From contig NZ_PVTD01000003.1 of assembly GCF_003003255.1 (NCBI RefSeq), positions 186,001 through 250,000 on the forward strand: a stretch of 64,000 nucleotides of DNA, given 5' to 3'. The position numbers and the translations under genes are program-made. The first letter of the stretch is position 1. The number at the start of each line of letters is the position of its first letter. This stretch comes from Aliiruegeria haliotis. Lineage in GTDB: Bacteria > Pseudomonadota > Alphaproteobacteria > Rhodobacterales > Rhodobacteraceae. Below the pieces are notes generated by a model, which had not been told where the DNA came from, searched no databases, and worked only from the letters and a program-made list of their open reading frames with translations. This document shows, piece after piece, positions 9,751-18,418 of this stretch.

Positions 9751-11100
9751 ATGTTCCGTCAAATCGGTTCGGCTGTCGCTTTCGCACTTTGTGTGGCACT
9801 GCCCGCACAGGCGGAGGAGGTCACGACCTTTTCGCTCGACAACGGCATGGACGTGGTCGTGATCGAGGATCACCGCGCCCCGGTCGCCGTCAACATGGTG
9901 TGGTACCGCGTGGGTGCTGCCGACGAGCCCCCCGGCGTCTCCGGGATCGCGCATTTTCTCGAACACCTGATGTTCAAGGGCACCGAGACTCTGGAGCCCG
10001 GCGAGTTTTCCGCCATTGTCGAGGCCAATGGTGGGTCGGACAATGCCTTCACCAGCCAGGACTACACAGGATATTTCCAGCGCGTCGCCGCCGACCGGCT
10101 GGACCTGATGATGGAGATGGAGGCAGACCGGATGGTCAACCTGATCCTCTCCGAGGACGAAGTCCTGCCAGAACGGGATGTGATCCTGGAGGAACGCAAC
10201 CAGCGTATCGAGAACAGCCCCGGTAGCCTGTTCCGGGAGCAGACCACCGCGGCGCAGTACATGAACCATCCTTACGGCATTCCCATCATCGGCTGGCGGC
10301 ACGAGATGGAAGATCTGAGCCAGGAGGATGCGCTGGCGTTCTACGACCTGTACTACGCTCCCAACAACGCGATCCTGATCGTCGCTGGCGACGTGGCGCC
10401 CGATGACGTCCGCCGGATGGCAGAGACCCATTTCGGCCCGATCCCGGCGAACCCGGACCTTCCTGAGCGCGCCCGCCCGCAGGAACCGCCGCAATTGTCC
10501 GAACGCCGGCTCACCTTCGAGGACGCGCGCGTCTCCCAGCCATACGTGATGCGCAGCTACCTAGCGCCGGAACGCGACGCCGGCGCGCAGAAAGAGGCTG
10601 CGGCGCTGGTCTTCCTGTCCCAGCTTCTTGGCGGCTCGGGAACGACCTCGCTCATGGGACGGGTCTTGCAGATCGAGGAGCAATCCGCGCTCTACACCAC
10701 GTCCTTCTACGATGGCGTGTCCCTTGATGACACCAGCTTCAACGTCCTCGTGATGCCGGTCCCGGGGCGCAGCCTTGCCGAGGCAGAGGCCGACATGGAC
10801 CGCATGATCGCGCGCTTCCTCGAAGAGGGCGTGGACATGGCTCAGTTCGAGCGGCTGAAGATGCAGATCCGTGCGAGCGAGATCTACAAGAAGGACAGCA
10901 TCCAGGGTCTTGCCCGCGCCTACGGAGAGGCGCTGACGAGCGGCCTCACGGTCGAGGACGTGCAAGCCTGGCCGGAGATCCTCCAGGCCGTGACTCCAGA
11001 GGACGTGATGTCGGCCGCCGAACGCTTGTTCGACAAGCGCCGCGCCGTGACCGGCTTCCTCCAGAAACCCCAGGCCCCTGCCGAGGAGATGACCCAATGA
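9751..11100 (+). CDS. M16 family zinc metallopeptidase, active subunit
   Basis: A 449-residue insulinase-family protease with a signal peptide (cleavage near ...LPAQAEE), so it is exported to the periplasm. The inverted zinc motif HFLEH (residues 68-72) is intact and a downstream glutamate pair in LPERDVILEERNQR provides the third ligand. The overall arrangement is like the small bacterial M16 peptidases related to mitochondrial processing peptidase beta. The next gene encodes a partner lacking the zinc site and overlaps it by four bases (ATGA), which points to a heterodimer. The physiological substrate is unknown. GGAG lies just upstream of ATG 9751; an earlier in-frame start would overlap the lipoprotein gene. 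Confidence 0.93.
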   Translation: MFRQIGSAVAFALCVALPAQAEEVTTFSLDNGMDVVVIEDHRAPVAVNMVWYRVGAADEPPGVSGIAHFLEHLMFKGTETLEPGEFSAIVEANGGSDNAFTSQDYTGYFQRVAADRLDLMMEMEADRMVNLILSEDEVLPERDVILEERNQRIENSPGSLFREQTTAAQYMNHPYGIPIIGWRHEMEDLSQEDALAFYDLYYAPNNAILIVAGDVAPDDVRRMAETHFGPIPANPDLPERARPQEPPQLSERRLTFEDARVSQPYVMRSYLAPERDAGAQKEAAALVFLSQLLGGSGTTSLMGRVLQIEEQSALYTTSFYDGVSLDDTSFNVLVMPVPGRSLAEAEADMDRMIARFLEEGVDMAQFERLKMQIRASEIYKKDSIQGLARAYGEALTSGLTVEDVQAWPEILQAVTPEDVMSAAERLFDKRRAVTGFLQKPQAPAEEMTQ

Positions 11101-12410
11101 TCCGCCTGATCCTCGCCACAGCGATGGCGGTCGTTCTGAGCCTGCCCGCCCGGGCCGAGATCGACATCAAGGAAGTCACCAGCCCCGGCGGGATCGACGC
11201 CTGGCTGGTCGAGGAACACTCGATCCCCTTCGTTGCGCTCGAACTGCGGTTCAAGGGCGGAACCAGCCTTGACGCCGAGGGAAAGCGCGGGTCGATCAAC
11301 CTGATGACCGCCTTGCTGGAAGAAGGTGCGGCGGACATGGATTCGCAGGCCTTCTCCATTGCACTCGAGGGTCTGGCCGCGGAGTTCCGGTTTCGCGCTT
11401 GGGACGACATGGTCGCGATTTCGGCCAAGGTGCTGACAGAAAACCGCGATGATGCGATGGAGCTTCTTCGAAAAGCACTCGTCGAACCGCGTTTCGACGA
11501 AGCCGCCGTGGAGCGGGTCCGGGCACAGGTTATTGCCAGCATCGAGTCGGACGCCAAGGATCCGAATGCGATCTCCGCGCAGACTTTCAACACCATGGCC
11601 TATGGTGACCACCCCTACGGCTCCGCGCTCGATGGCACGATCGAAAGTGTCTCGGCGCTGACCCGTGACGACCTTGTTGCCGCCAAGGACCGCATCCTGG
11701 CGCGTGACAGAGTCTATGTTGGCGCGGTGGGCGACATCACCGCGGAAGAACTCGGGAACCTGCTCGACAGCCTTCTGGGCGTGCTTCCGGATGAGGGCGC
11801 GCCGATGCCGCAGCATGTGGATATCGCTGTCGATGGTGGCGTGACCGTTGTCGACTACCCGACCCCGCAATCGGTGGTGACCTTTGGCCAGCGCGGGTTG
11901 ACCCGGCACGACCCCGATTTCTTCCCCGCCTTTGTCATGACCCACATCCTTGGCGGTGGCGGGTTCTCTTCCCGGCTCATGGAAGAGGTCCGGGAAAAGC
12001 GCGGGCTGACCTATGGGATCGGTGTCTACCTCTACCCGATGTTCTATGGCGAAGCGCTCATGGGCAGCGTCTCCACGGTCAACACGCGTGTTGGCGAAAC
12101 CATCGAGGTCGTGCAGGCCGAATGGGAACGGCTCGCCACCGAAGGCGTGACGGAGGAGGAACTGGAGCGGGCAAAGACCTTCCTCACCGGCGCCTATCCA
12201 CTTCGTTTTGATGGCAACGGACCGATCGCCAATATCCTCGTCGGGATGCAGATGCAGGACCTGACGCCGGAATACATCATCACGCGCAACGACAAGGTGA
12301 ACGCGGTGACGGTTGAGGATATCCGCCGTGTGGCGGCCGAGTTGATTGATCCGGATCAGCTCCATTTCGTCGTGGTTGGCCAGCCTGAGGGGCTCGACGC
12401 CACCAATTGA
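11097..12410 (+). CDS. M16 family peptidase-like protein, zinc-site-less partner
   Basis: A 437-residue homologue of the preceding peptidase with a signal peptide (...LSLPARAEI). Where the zinc motif HxxEH is expected it reads NLMTALLEEG, so it cannot bind catalytic zinc in the usual way. It keeps the C-terminal R/Y-type motif region GGGGFSSRLMEEVREKRGLTYG, used for substrate handling by the non-catalytic subunit. This matches the alpha/beta division of labour in mitochondrial processing peptidase and in paired bacterial M16 proteins. It is translationally coupled to the active subunit. Heterodimer formation is inferred from the family, not shown. Confidence 0.9.
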   Translation: MIRLILATAMAVVLSLPARAEIDIKEVTSPGGIDAWLVEEHSIPFVALELRFKGGTSLDAEGKRGSINLMTALLEEGAADMDSQAFSIALEGLAAEFRFRAWDDMVAISAKVLTENRDDAMELLRKALVEPRFDEAAVERVRAQVIASIESDAKDPNAISAQTFNTMAYGDHPYGSALDGTIESVSALTRDDLVAAKDRILARDRVYVGAVGDITAEELGNLLDSLLGVLPDEGAPMPQHVDIAVDGGVTVVDYPTPQSVVTFGQRGLTRHDPDFFPAFVMTHILGGGGFSSRLMEEVREKRGLTYGIGVYLYPMFYGEALMGSVSTVNTRVGETIEVVQAEWERLATEGVTEEELERAKTFLTGAYPLRFDGNGPIANILVGMQMQDLTPEYIITRNDKVNAVTVEDIRRVAAELIDPDQLHFVVVGQPEGLDATN

Positions 12411-12508
12411 AAGAGATCGGAGGGGGCGCCCGGCGGCCTCTCTGAAAAGCCGCACTGTGCCACTCAAGCCGGTTTCCGAATCCCGCGGGCCATGCTACCC
12501 CTTGTGGC

Positions 12509-14419
12509 ATGGCTACGATGCACCCCAACATGAGCCCGAATTATCCACAGGCTCCCGTAATCCGGCAACTTGACGAGACGGTCATAAACCGGATCGCGGC
12601 CGGCGAGGTCGTGGAGCGGCCCGCCTCGGCCGTCAAGGAGTTGGTGGAGAACGCCCTGGACGCCGGCGCGACGCGGATCGGGATCGAGATCGCCGACGGG
12701 GGCAAGACACTGATCCGGATCACCGATGACGGTTGTGGCATCGCGCCCGAGGATCTTCCGCTGGCGCTGGCCCGCCACGCCACCTCCAAGATCGACGGAT
12801 CCGACCTGCTGGAGATCCGCTCCTTCGGCTTCCGCGGGGAGGCGCTGGCGTCGCTCGGAGCGGTTGGGCGCCTCACCGTCACCAGCCGCGCAAGGGGGCA
12901 TGCGGAGGCAGCGAAGGTTTCGGTCACGGGCGGTGACATGGGCAGCGTCACGCCCGCCGCCCTGACACGCGGCACGGTGGTCGAACTGCGGGACCTGTTC
13001 TTCGCCACGCCTGCGCGACTGAAATTCATGCGCTCCGACCGGGCGGAATCGCAGGCCGTTGGCGACGTGATCAAACGGCTGGCGATGGCGGAACCTGCAG
13101 TGTGCTTTACCCTTCGCGATGTGTCGAATGGCGGCGAAGGACGGATCACCTTCCGCGCCGACGCCGAAACCGGAGACCTTTTCGATGCGCTACGGGGCCG
13201 GTTGGCACGGGTGCTGGGTGCGGAATTCGGTGAGAACGCAATTGCCGTGGACACGGAACGCGATGGCTTGCGGCTGACGGGGTTTGCCGCACTTCCGACC
13301 TATTCGCGTGGGTCGTCCGTGGCGCAGTACCTTTTCGTCAACGGCCGCCCGGTGCGGGACAAGTTGCTGTACGGTGCGCTGCGGGCTGCCTACATGGATT
13401 TCCTGAGCCGGGACCGCCACCCGGCCGCAGCCCTGTTCATCGATTGCGACCCGCAGCTTGTCGATGTCAACGTCCATCCCGCCAAGGCGGAAGTGCGGTT
13501 TCGGGAACCAGGCACGGCGCGCGGGCTCATCGTGTCCGGGCTGCGCCACGCGCTGGCAGAGGCAGGCCACCGCGCATCGACGACGGTTGCCGGCGCGACC
13601 CTCGGGGCGTTCCGGCCCGAGCCCACGGGACCGGCACGGGTTTATCAGATGGATCGGCCGAGCCGTGGCGCTCTTGGGGCCGCCTATACCGGTCAGGCGC
13701 CGCTGTCGAACGATACACCTGGCACATACGCGCCCTCGCAGGTTTCCTATGCGCCCTCCGGCTTCGCGGAGACCGCTGCCCCATCGGCGAGGGTCGAAGA
13801 CGTCCTCGAATCCGACGTAGCCGCTGACGACACCTCTGCCCTGCCCCTCGGGGCGGCACGGGCGCAAGTCCACGAAAACTACATCGTCGCGCAAACGTCG
13901 GATGGCATGGTCATCGTGGACCAGCATGCCGCCCACGAGCGATTGGTCTACGAGAAACTCAAGCGACAGGCCGCCGAACACGGGGTCGCGGCGCAGGCGC
14001 TCCTGATCCCCGAAATCGTGGAGATGAGCGAGGGCGACGCAGCCCGCCTGATGGCCGTGGCGGAGGACCTGAAACGCCTTGGGCTGACCATCGAGCCCTT
14101 CGGTGGCGGTGCGATTGCCGTGCGCGAGACCCCTGCCGTCCTCGGCGAAATCAACGCGCACGCCATGCTGCACGACATCCTCGACGAGATCGCGGACCTT
14201 GGAGAAACCACGACCCTCGGCGCACGGATCGACGCCGTTCTGAGCCGCGTTGCCTGCCATGGTTCGATCCGCTCCGGGCGGCGAATGCGCGCCGAGGAAA
14301 TGAACGCGCTCCTCCGCGAGATGGAGGCGACGCCCCATTCCGGCCAGTGCAACCACGGGCGCCCCACATACGTGGAGTTGAAACTCTCCGATATCGAAAG
14401 GCTGTTCGGGCGCACATGA
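12509..14419 (+). CDS. mutL: DNA mismatch repair protein MutL
   Basis: MutL links mismatch recognition by MutS to strand removal. The 636-residue protein has the GHKL ATPase motifs ([34 protein letters not shown]) in the first ~120 residues, a low-complexity linker (~370-440), and a C-terminal dimerisation domain. The latter contains [12 protein letters not shown] at residues 471-482, ACHGSIRSG and CNHGRP, the metal-binding endonuclease motifs of the MutL type found in bacteria without MutH. Three in-frame ATGs (12509, 12518, 12530) sit close together with no clear ribosome site; the last gives the shortest N-terminus. The stop overlaps rmuC by four bases. Confidence 0.97.
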   Translation: MATMHPNMSPNYPQAPVIRQLDETVINRIAAGEVVERPASAVKELVENALDAGATRIGIEIADGGKTLIRITDDGCGIAPEDLPLALARHATSKIDGSDLLEIRSFGFRGEALASLGAVGRLTVTSRARGHAEAAKVSVTGGDMGSVTPAALTRGTVVELRDLFFATPARLKFMRSDRAESQAVGDVIKRLAMAEPAVCFTLRDVSNGGEGRITFRADAETGDLFDALRGRLARVLGAEFGENAIAVDTERDGLRLTGFAALPTYSRGSSVAQYLFVNGRPVRDKLLYGALRAAYMDFLSRDRHPAAALFIDCDPQLVDVNVHPAKAEVRFREPGTARGLIVSGLRHALAEAGHRASTTVAGATLGAFRPEPTGPARVYQMDRPSRGALGAAYTGQAPLSNDTPGTYAPSQVSYAPSGFAETAAPSARVEDVLESDVAADDTSALPLGAARAQVHENYIVAQTSDGMVIVDQHAAHERLVYEKLKRQAAEHGVAAQALLIPEIVEMSEGDAARLMAVAEDLKRLGLTIEPFGGGAIAVRETPAVLGEINAHAMLHDILDEIADLGETTTLGARIDAVLSRVACHGSIRSGRRMRAEEMNALLREMEATPHSGQCNHGRPTYVELKLSDIERLFGRT

Positions 14420-15645
14420 TCCAGTTCGGCGATAGTGTCATTGATCTTTCCGACCCCATGGTCTTGGCCGCGTTAGTCGGCGGAGCGGTTGCCGTACTTC
14501 TGGTGGGGTTGCTTGTCATGGCCGTGCGGCGGGCCGGAGCGGCGGCACGGTTGAGCGCGCCGATGATGGCGCAGATGTCCGCGCTGACGTCGAGGGTTCA
14601 GACGTTGTCCGACGGGCAACAGCAGCTGGCCGGGGGGCTGACCCACGTGTCGGAGGCGGCGGCGAAGAGCCAGGCACAGGTCTTGCAATTGATGGAGACA
14701 CGCCTTGCCGAGGTCACCAACCGGATGGGCGAGAGCCTGCAAGGCAGTTCAAGCCGCACAGCACGGTCGCTGGGCGAGTTGCAGCAGCGCCTGGAGACCA
14801 TCGACCGGGCACAGGCGAAGATAGAGAAACTCTCCGGGGATGTGCTGAGCCTGCAAGACATCCTGTCGAACAAGCAGACGCGGGGCGCTTTCGGAGAAAT
14901 CCAACTCCGGGACATCGTGTCAAAGGCCCTGCCCAGTGACGGCTTCGAGTGGCAGGCGACACTGTCGAACGGAAAGCGGGCCGATTGCCTGATCCGGTTG
15001 CCGAACCCGCCCGGCCCGATCGTCATCGACAGCAAATTTCCCCTGGAGGCCTACGAAGCGCTGCGAAACGCCGACACCCAGTGGGAGTTGAACGAGGCAG
15101 CCAAGGCCATGCGCGTCGCCGTGAAAGCCCATATCAAGGCGATCACCTCCAAGTATATTATCGAGGGAGAGACGGCGGATGGCGCGCTGATGTTTCTGCC
15201 GTCGGAAGCGGTCTACGCGGAGTTGCACGCGAATTTTCCCGAACTCGTCCGGGAGGGGTTCGCCGCACGGGTCTGGATCGTCTCGCCCACGACCTGCATG
15301 GCGACCCTGAACACCATGCGGGCGGTTCTGAAGGATGCGAGAATGCGGGAGCAGGCTGGTGCAATCCGACGCGAACTCGGACTGCTGCACGCCGATGTCG
15401 AGCGGCTGGAGACCCGGGTGGGCAACCTCGACAAGCACTTTTCGCAGGCGGCAAAGGATATCGGAGAAATCCGGATCAGCGCGGAGAAGGCCGGCAAAAG
15501 GGCTCGTCGACTGGACAATTTCGACTTTGAGGAAGTGGCCGGCGATGCGGTGCCCTCGGTTCCCACGCCTGATGAGACAGGGCGCGACCCTGTCCGCATT
15601 CTGCGACAGGATCCGCCCAATGGCGTGCCGTCGCCGGGCGAGTAG
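14416..15645 (+). CDS. rmuC: DNA recombination protein RmuC
   Basis: A 409-residue protein with an N-terminal transmembrane helix ([21 protein letters not shown], about residues 15-35), a coiled-coil region to about residue 155, and the RmuC nuclease-like domain ([61 protein letters not shown]). RmuC limits inversions at short inverted repeats in E. coli; its biochemical activity is inferred from the PD-(D/E)XK-like fold, with IDSKFP as the catalytic strand. ATG 14416 overlaps the mutL stop (ATGA), so the two repair genes are coupled. Confidence 0.92.
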   Translation: MIQFGDSVIDLSDPMVLAALVGGAVAVLLVGLLVMAVRRAGAAARLSAPMMAQMSALTSRVQTLSDGQQQLAGGLTHVSEAAAKSQAQVLQLMETRLAEVTNRMGESLQGSSSRTARSLGELQQRLETIDRAQAKIEKLSGDVLSLQDILSNKQTRGAFGEIQLRDIVSKALPSDGFEWQATLSNGKRADCLIRLPNPPGPIVIDSKFPLEAYEALRNADTQWELNEAAKAMRVAVKAHIKAITSKYIIEGETADGALMFLPSEAVYAELHANFPELVREGFAARVWIVSPTTCMATLNTMRAVLKDARMREQAGAIRRELGLLHADVERLETRVGNLDKHFSQAAKDIGEIRISAEKAGKRARRLDNFDFEEVAGDAVPSVPTPDETGRDPVRILRQDPPNGVPSPGE

Positions 15646-15686
15646 CCCTCGATCCCCTCAGGGGAAAAGGCCCACCGCAGGTGCCC

Positions 15687-15730
15687 GGCCCAACGGGAGG
15701 CGGCGCAGCGTGCTGCGCCAACGACGGGCG
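15687..15730. repeat. GC-rich extragenic element with perfect hairpin
   Basis: Lies between the convergent rmuC and ThiE-like genes. It contains an 8-bp inverted repeat, GGCGCAGC (15702-15709), two-base loop, GCTGCGCC (15712-15719). Flanking bases (GGCCCAACGGGAGG ... CAACGACG) resemble a shorter element at 51629-51659 after dapA. No T-run follows, so a simple terminator is not proven. Confidence 0.4.
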
Positions 15731-15744
15731 GGAGCGCTCCGTTC

Positions 15745-16362
15745 TCAGGTCATCGGGGCCAACAACTCGGCGAGCGCAGCCACAGGATCCGCACCGGACC
15801 AGATCTCCTCTCCCACGCCAAAGAAGTCCGTGACAGGGGCAAGCGATTCCACCAGTTCCGGCGTCAGGCCCCCTTCTGCCACCACGGGCAGTTCGATCAT
15901 TTCTGTCCACCAGGCAAAAAGCTCCCGCTCTGCCACCGACCCGTCGCCCAGCGCCGTCGCCCCGACAGGCCCGAAGGCGGCGTAGTCGGATCCAGCCTCT
16001 CCCGCGTTCATCCCTTCGTGCCTGGAAGTGCCGCAGAAGGTTCCCACGACCGCATCCTCACCCAGCGCCTTGCGTGCCTCGCGCACACCGCGCGCGCCGT
16101 CCAGGTGCACCCCGTCCAGCCCCAGCCGCTCCACCATCAGCAGATGCGAGTCGATCACGATCGCCACGTCCCGCGCGTGGCAGACGGCCCGGCACGCGTC
16201 GGCGGCGCGGGCAATCCGATCCTCGTCGCGGCTGGCAAGGCTCAGCCGCACGCAGGCGATCTCCCGCGAGTCCAAGGTGCGGGCAAGGCTGTCGGGGTAA
16301 GTGGAGAGTTCGAATTCTGGAGGGGTGATCAGGTAAATCTGCGGGTGCTCGACGTCGGCCAT
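15745..16362 (-). CDS. ThiE/TenI-like thiamine phosphate synthase family protein
   Basis: A 205-residue TIM-barrel protein of the ThiE/TenI group. It has IYLITPPEFELS at the N-terminus, LGLDGVHLDGARGVREARKAL, a GTFCGTSRHE segment where ThiE has its GxSxH motif, DYAAFGPVGATA where ThiE has DYIGFGPxxPT, and a C-terminal PVVAEGGLTPE phosphate-binding loop. However, the substrate-binding QLRxK segment near the N-terminus reads CVRLSLASRDE, so the usual lysine is absent. It may therefore be TenI-like or act on another substrate. No other thiamine gene is adjacent. The family is secure, the reaction is not. Confidence 0.75.
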   Translation of the reverse strand: MADVEHPQIYLITPPEFELSTYPDSLARTLDSREIACVRLSLASRDEDRIARAADACRAVCHARDVAIVIDSHLLMVERLGLDGVHLDGARGVREARKALGEDAVVGTFCGTSRHEGMNAGEAGSDYAAFGPVGATALGDGSVAERELFAWWTEMIELPVVAEGGLTPELVESLAPVTDFFGVGEEIWSGADPVAALAELLAPMT

Positions 16363-16493
16363 TCTTCCCTCCGGCGTTTCTTGTCGTGGTTCGGGCCGGT
16401 ATACTCCGCTTTTTCCCCTTGTACCATGGCTCCTTGAAGGCTCCGCCAGCCCGGCGTATCAGGGCCGAAAGACATGCCCGTCCAGGAGCCAAC

Positions 16494-17255
16494 ATGCAGC
16501 AGCCCGCCTTCATCCTCGTCCGCTCCCAGATGGGAGAGAACATCGGCGGTGCCGCACGGGCGATGTGGAACTTCGGGCTGGACCGAATGCGGCTGGTGGA
16601 CCCGCGGGACGGCTGGCCCAACCCGCGCGCCGTGGCACTGGCCAGCGGCGCCGGTCGACTGCTCGACGAGGCCGGCCTGTATGAAACCGTTCCCGATGCG
16701 ATCGCAGATTGCACCCATGTTTATGCCACCACCGCTCGGGTTCGTGGCCTGACCAAGCCCGTGCTGACGCCCGAACAAGCGATGGCGGAGGCTCGTGCCG
16801 TGACCGAGGCCGGGGGCCGCGTCGGCATCCTGTTCGGCCCGGAACGCGCCGGCCTGGAGAACGAAGACGTGTCGCGGGCCCATGCGATCATCACTGTGCC
16901 GGTGAACCCGGAGTTCTTCTCCCTCAACCTTGCCCAATGCGTGTTGCTGACGGCCTACGAGTGGCAGCGGCAGACCATGGACCCCATCGAGGCGCCGGAG
17001 ATCGAACGCGCTACCGCCATCGAGGTCGAGGCCCTTGGCAACCATTTCGAGCAGCGCCTCGACGCGGCAGGCTTCTTCTTCCCGCCGACCAAGGCCCCGC
17101 ACATGAAACTCGCGGTCCGCAACATGCTCTCGCGTCTTGCGCTGACCCGCTCGGACGTCCAGACCTTCCACGGCATGCTGCGGCAATTGACCCGCACCGT
17201 GACCGCGCCGGGGTCCTCGACATCCGGTGCCCCCGACCAGCCGCCAGAGGAGTGA
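16494..17255 (+). CDS. trmJ: TrmJ-like tRNA (cytidine/uridine-2'-O-)-methyltransferase
   Basis: A 253-residue SPOUT methyltransferase, likely modifying the 2'-O position of the wobble-proximal nucleotide 32 in tRNA. The N-terminus (FILVRSQMGENIGGAARAMWNFGL) is the family's RNA-binding strand, and the SAM knot motifs are GRVGILFGPERAGLENED and NPEFFSLNLAQCVLLTAYE. Length and motifs agree with the TrmJ branch rather than TrmL. ATG 16494 has CAGGAG eight bases upstream; the open frame extends further left into the promoter region of the divergent ThiE-like gene. The next gene, ctaA, starts four bases after the stop. Confidence 0.88.
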   Translation: MQQPAFILVRSQMGENIGGAARAMWNFGLDRMRLVDPRDGWPNPRAVALASGAGRLLDEAGLYETVPDAIADCTHVYATTARVRGLTKPVLTPEQAMAEARAVTEAGGRVGILFGPERAGLENEDVSRAHAIITVPVNPEFFSLNLAQCVLLTAYEWQRQTMDPIEAPEIERATAIEVEALGNHFEQRLDAAGFFFPPTKAPHMKLAVRNMLSRLALTRSDVQTFHGMLRQLTRTVTAPGSSTSGAPDQPPEE

Positions 17256-17259
17256 CCAG

Positions 17260-18414
17260 ATGGCCGCCAAACGCAGCATCTTCGAAGAGGTAAGCGAGGA
17301 AACGCCGCAGGAACGCCAGCCGCAGGCCGTTCAGCCCGGCCTGATCGATCGCGCTTCCTCGGGCGCGCGGGGGGCCATCCGGGCGTGGCTCATGGTGCTC
17401 TTCGCCATGGTCGTTGCGATGATCGTGGTCGGCGGCCTGACCCGTCTTACCGATTCCGGCCTGTCGATCACCGAATGGGCTCCTGTCACCGGGGCGATCC
17501 CGCCGATGACGGAGGAGTCCTGGACCGCCGAGTTCGAAAAATACCAGCAGATCCCCGAATACCAGCTTCAGAACGTCGGCATGACGATCGAGGAGTTCAA
17601 GACGATCTACTGGTGGGAATGGGGGCATCGGCAACTCGGGCGGGTGATCGGCCTCGTCTGGGCCGTCGGCCTCGGCGCCTTTCTCCTGCTTGGGAAGGTC
17701 CCCACGGGATGGACGGGGCGCCTCGTGCTTCCAGGGGCCTTGGGTGGCGTGCAGGGTGCCGTCGGCTGGTGGATGGTGTCGAGCGGGCTGCAGGGCGAGA
17801 TGCTTGATGTTGCCTCCTACCGGCTTGCCATCCATCTCGGCCTGGCCTTTGTCATTCTCGGGCTCCTGACTTGGTATATCTGCCTTCTCGGACGACCGGA
17901 GCGGGATCTCATGCAGGCGCGTCGCGCCAAGGAAGGCGGCCTCTTTGGCCTCTCCACCGGTCTATTGCATCTGACCTTCCTTCAGATCCTGCTCGGCGCG
18001 CTTGTTGCCGGCATCGATGCCGGCCGCGCCTTTCCGACCTGGCCGCTGATGGGCTCCAGCTTCTTCCCGCCGGATCCGTTCACGATCATGCCCGTCTGGC
18101 GAAACTTCTTCGAAGATGCGGGCCTCGTGCAATTCATGCACCGCATTGTTGGCTACCTTGTGTTCGCGCTGGCGGTCTTCACCTGGATCCGCGCCCGCAG
18201 GTCCACGCATCCGCGCACGCGACGCGCCTTTGACTGGATGCTGGTTTTCACCTTCGGCCAGGTGGTCATTGGCATTGCCGCCGTGCTGACGCAGGCGCAA
18301 TGGCATGTCGCAATCACGCACCAGCTGACGGCGGTTCTGCTCTGGGCTCTCATCCTGCGCGCCCGATTCCTTTCCGGCTACCCGATCACAAGCTCCGTAC
18401 GAGAAGGCCTCTGA
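17260..18414 (+). CDS. ctaA: Heme A synthase (COX15/CtaA)
   Basis: CtaA/Cox15 oxidises the methyl group of heme O to make heme A for aa3-type cytochrome oxidases. The 384-residue membrane protein has about eight hydrophobic helices and the conserved haem-ligand histidines in EWGHRQLGRVIGLVW, YRLAIHLGLAFVILG, QFMHRIVGYLVFALAV and VAITHQLTAVLLWALI. GGLTRLTDSGLSITEW in the first periplasmic region is characteristic of the alphaproteobacterial/mitochondrial type. The context fits: an aa3-oxidase subunit IV gene lies at 36.5 kb, though not in the same operon. It follows trmJ by four bases. Confidence 0.95.
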   Translation: MAAKRSIFEEVSEETPQERQPQAVQPGLIDRASSGARGAIRAWLMVLFAMVVAMIVVGGLTRLTDSGLSITEWAPVTGAIPPMTEESWTAEFEKYQQIPEYQLQNVGMTIEEFKTIYWWEWGHRQLGRVIGLVWAVGLGAFLLLGKVPTGWTGRLVLPGALGGVQGAVGWWMVSSGLQGEMLDVASYRLAIHLGLAFVILGLLTWYICLLGRPERDLMQARRAKEGGLFGLSTGLLHLTFLQILLGALVAGIDAGRAFPTWPLMGSSFFPPDPFTIMPVWRNFFEDAGLVQFMHRIVGYLVFALAVFTWIRARRSTHPRTRRAFDWMLVFTFGQVVIGIAAVLTQAQWHVAITHQLTAVLLWALILRARFLSGYPITSSVREGL

Positions 18415-18418
18415 CCCT

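Noticed and set aside
10920-12467. 515-codon minus-strand open frame opposite the M16 genes
   Set aside because: Mirror of the M16 partner gene; no recognisable protein and no ribosome site.
16363-16493. TPP riboswitch upstream of the ThiE-like gene
   Set aside because: No CTGAGA-type thi-box pattern was seen in the leader.
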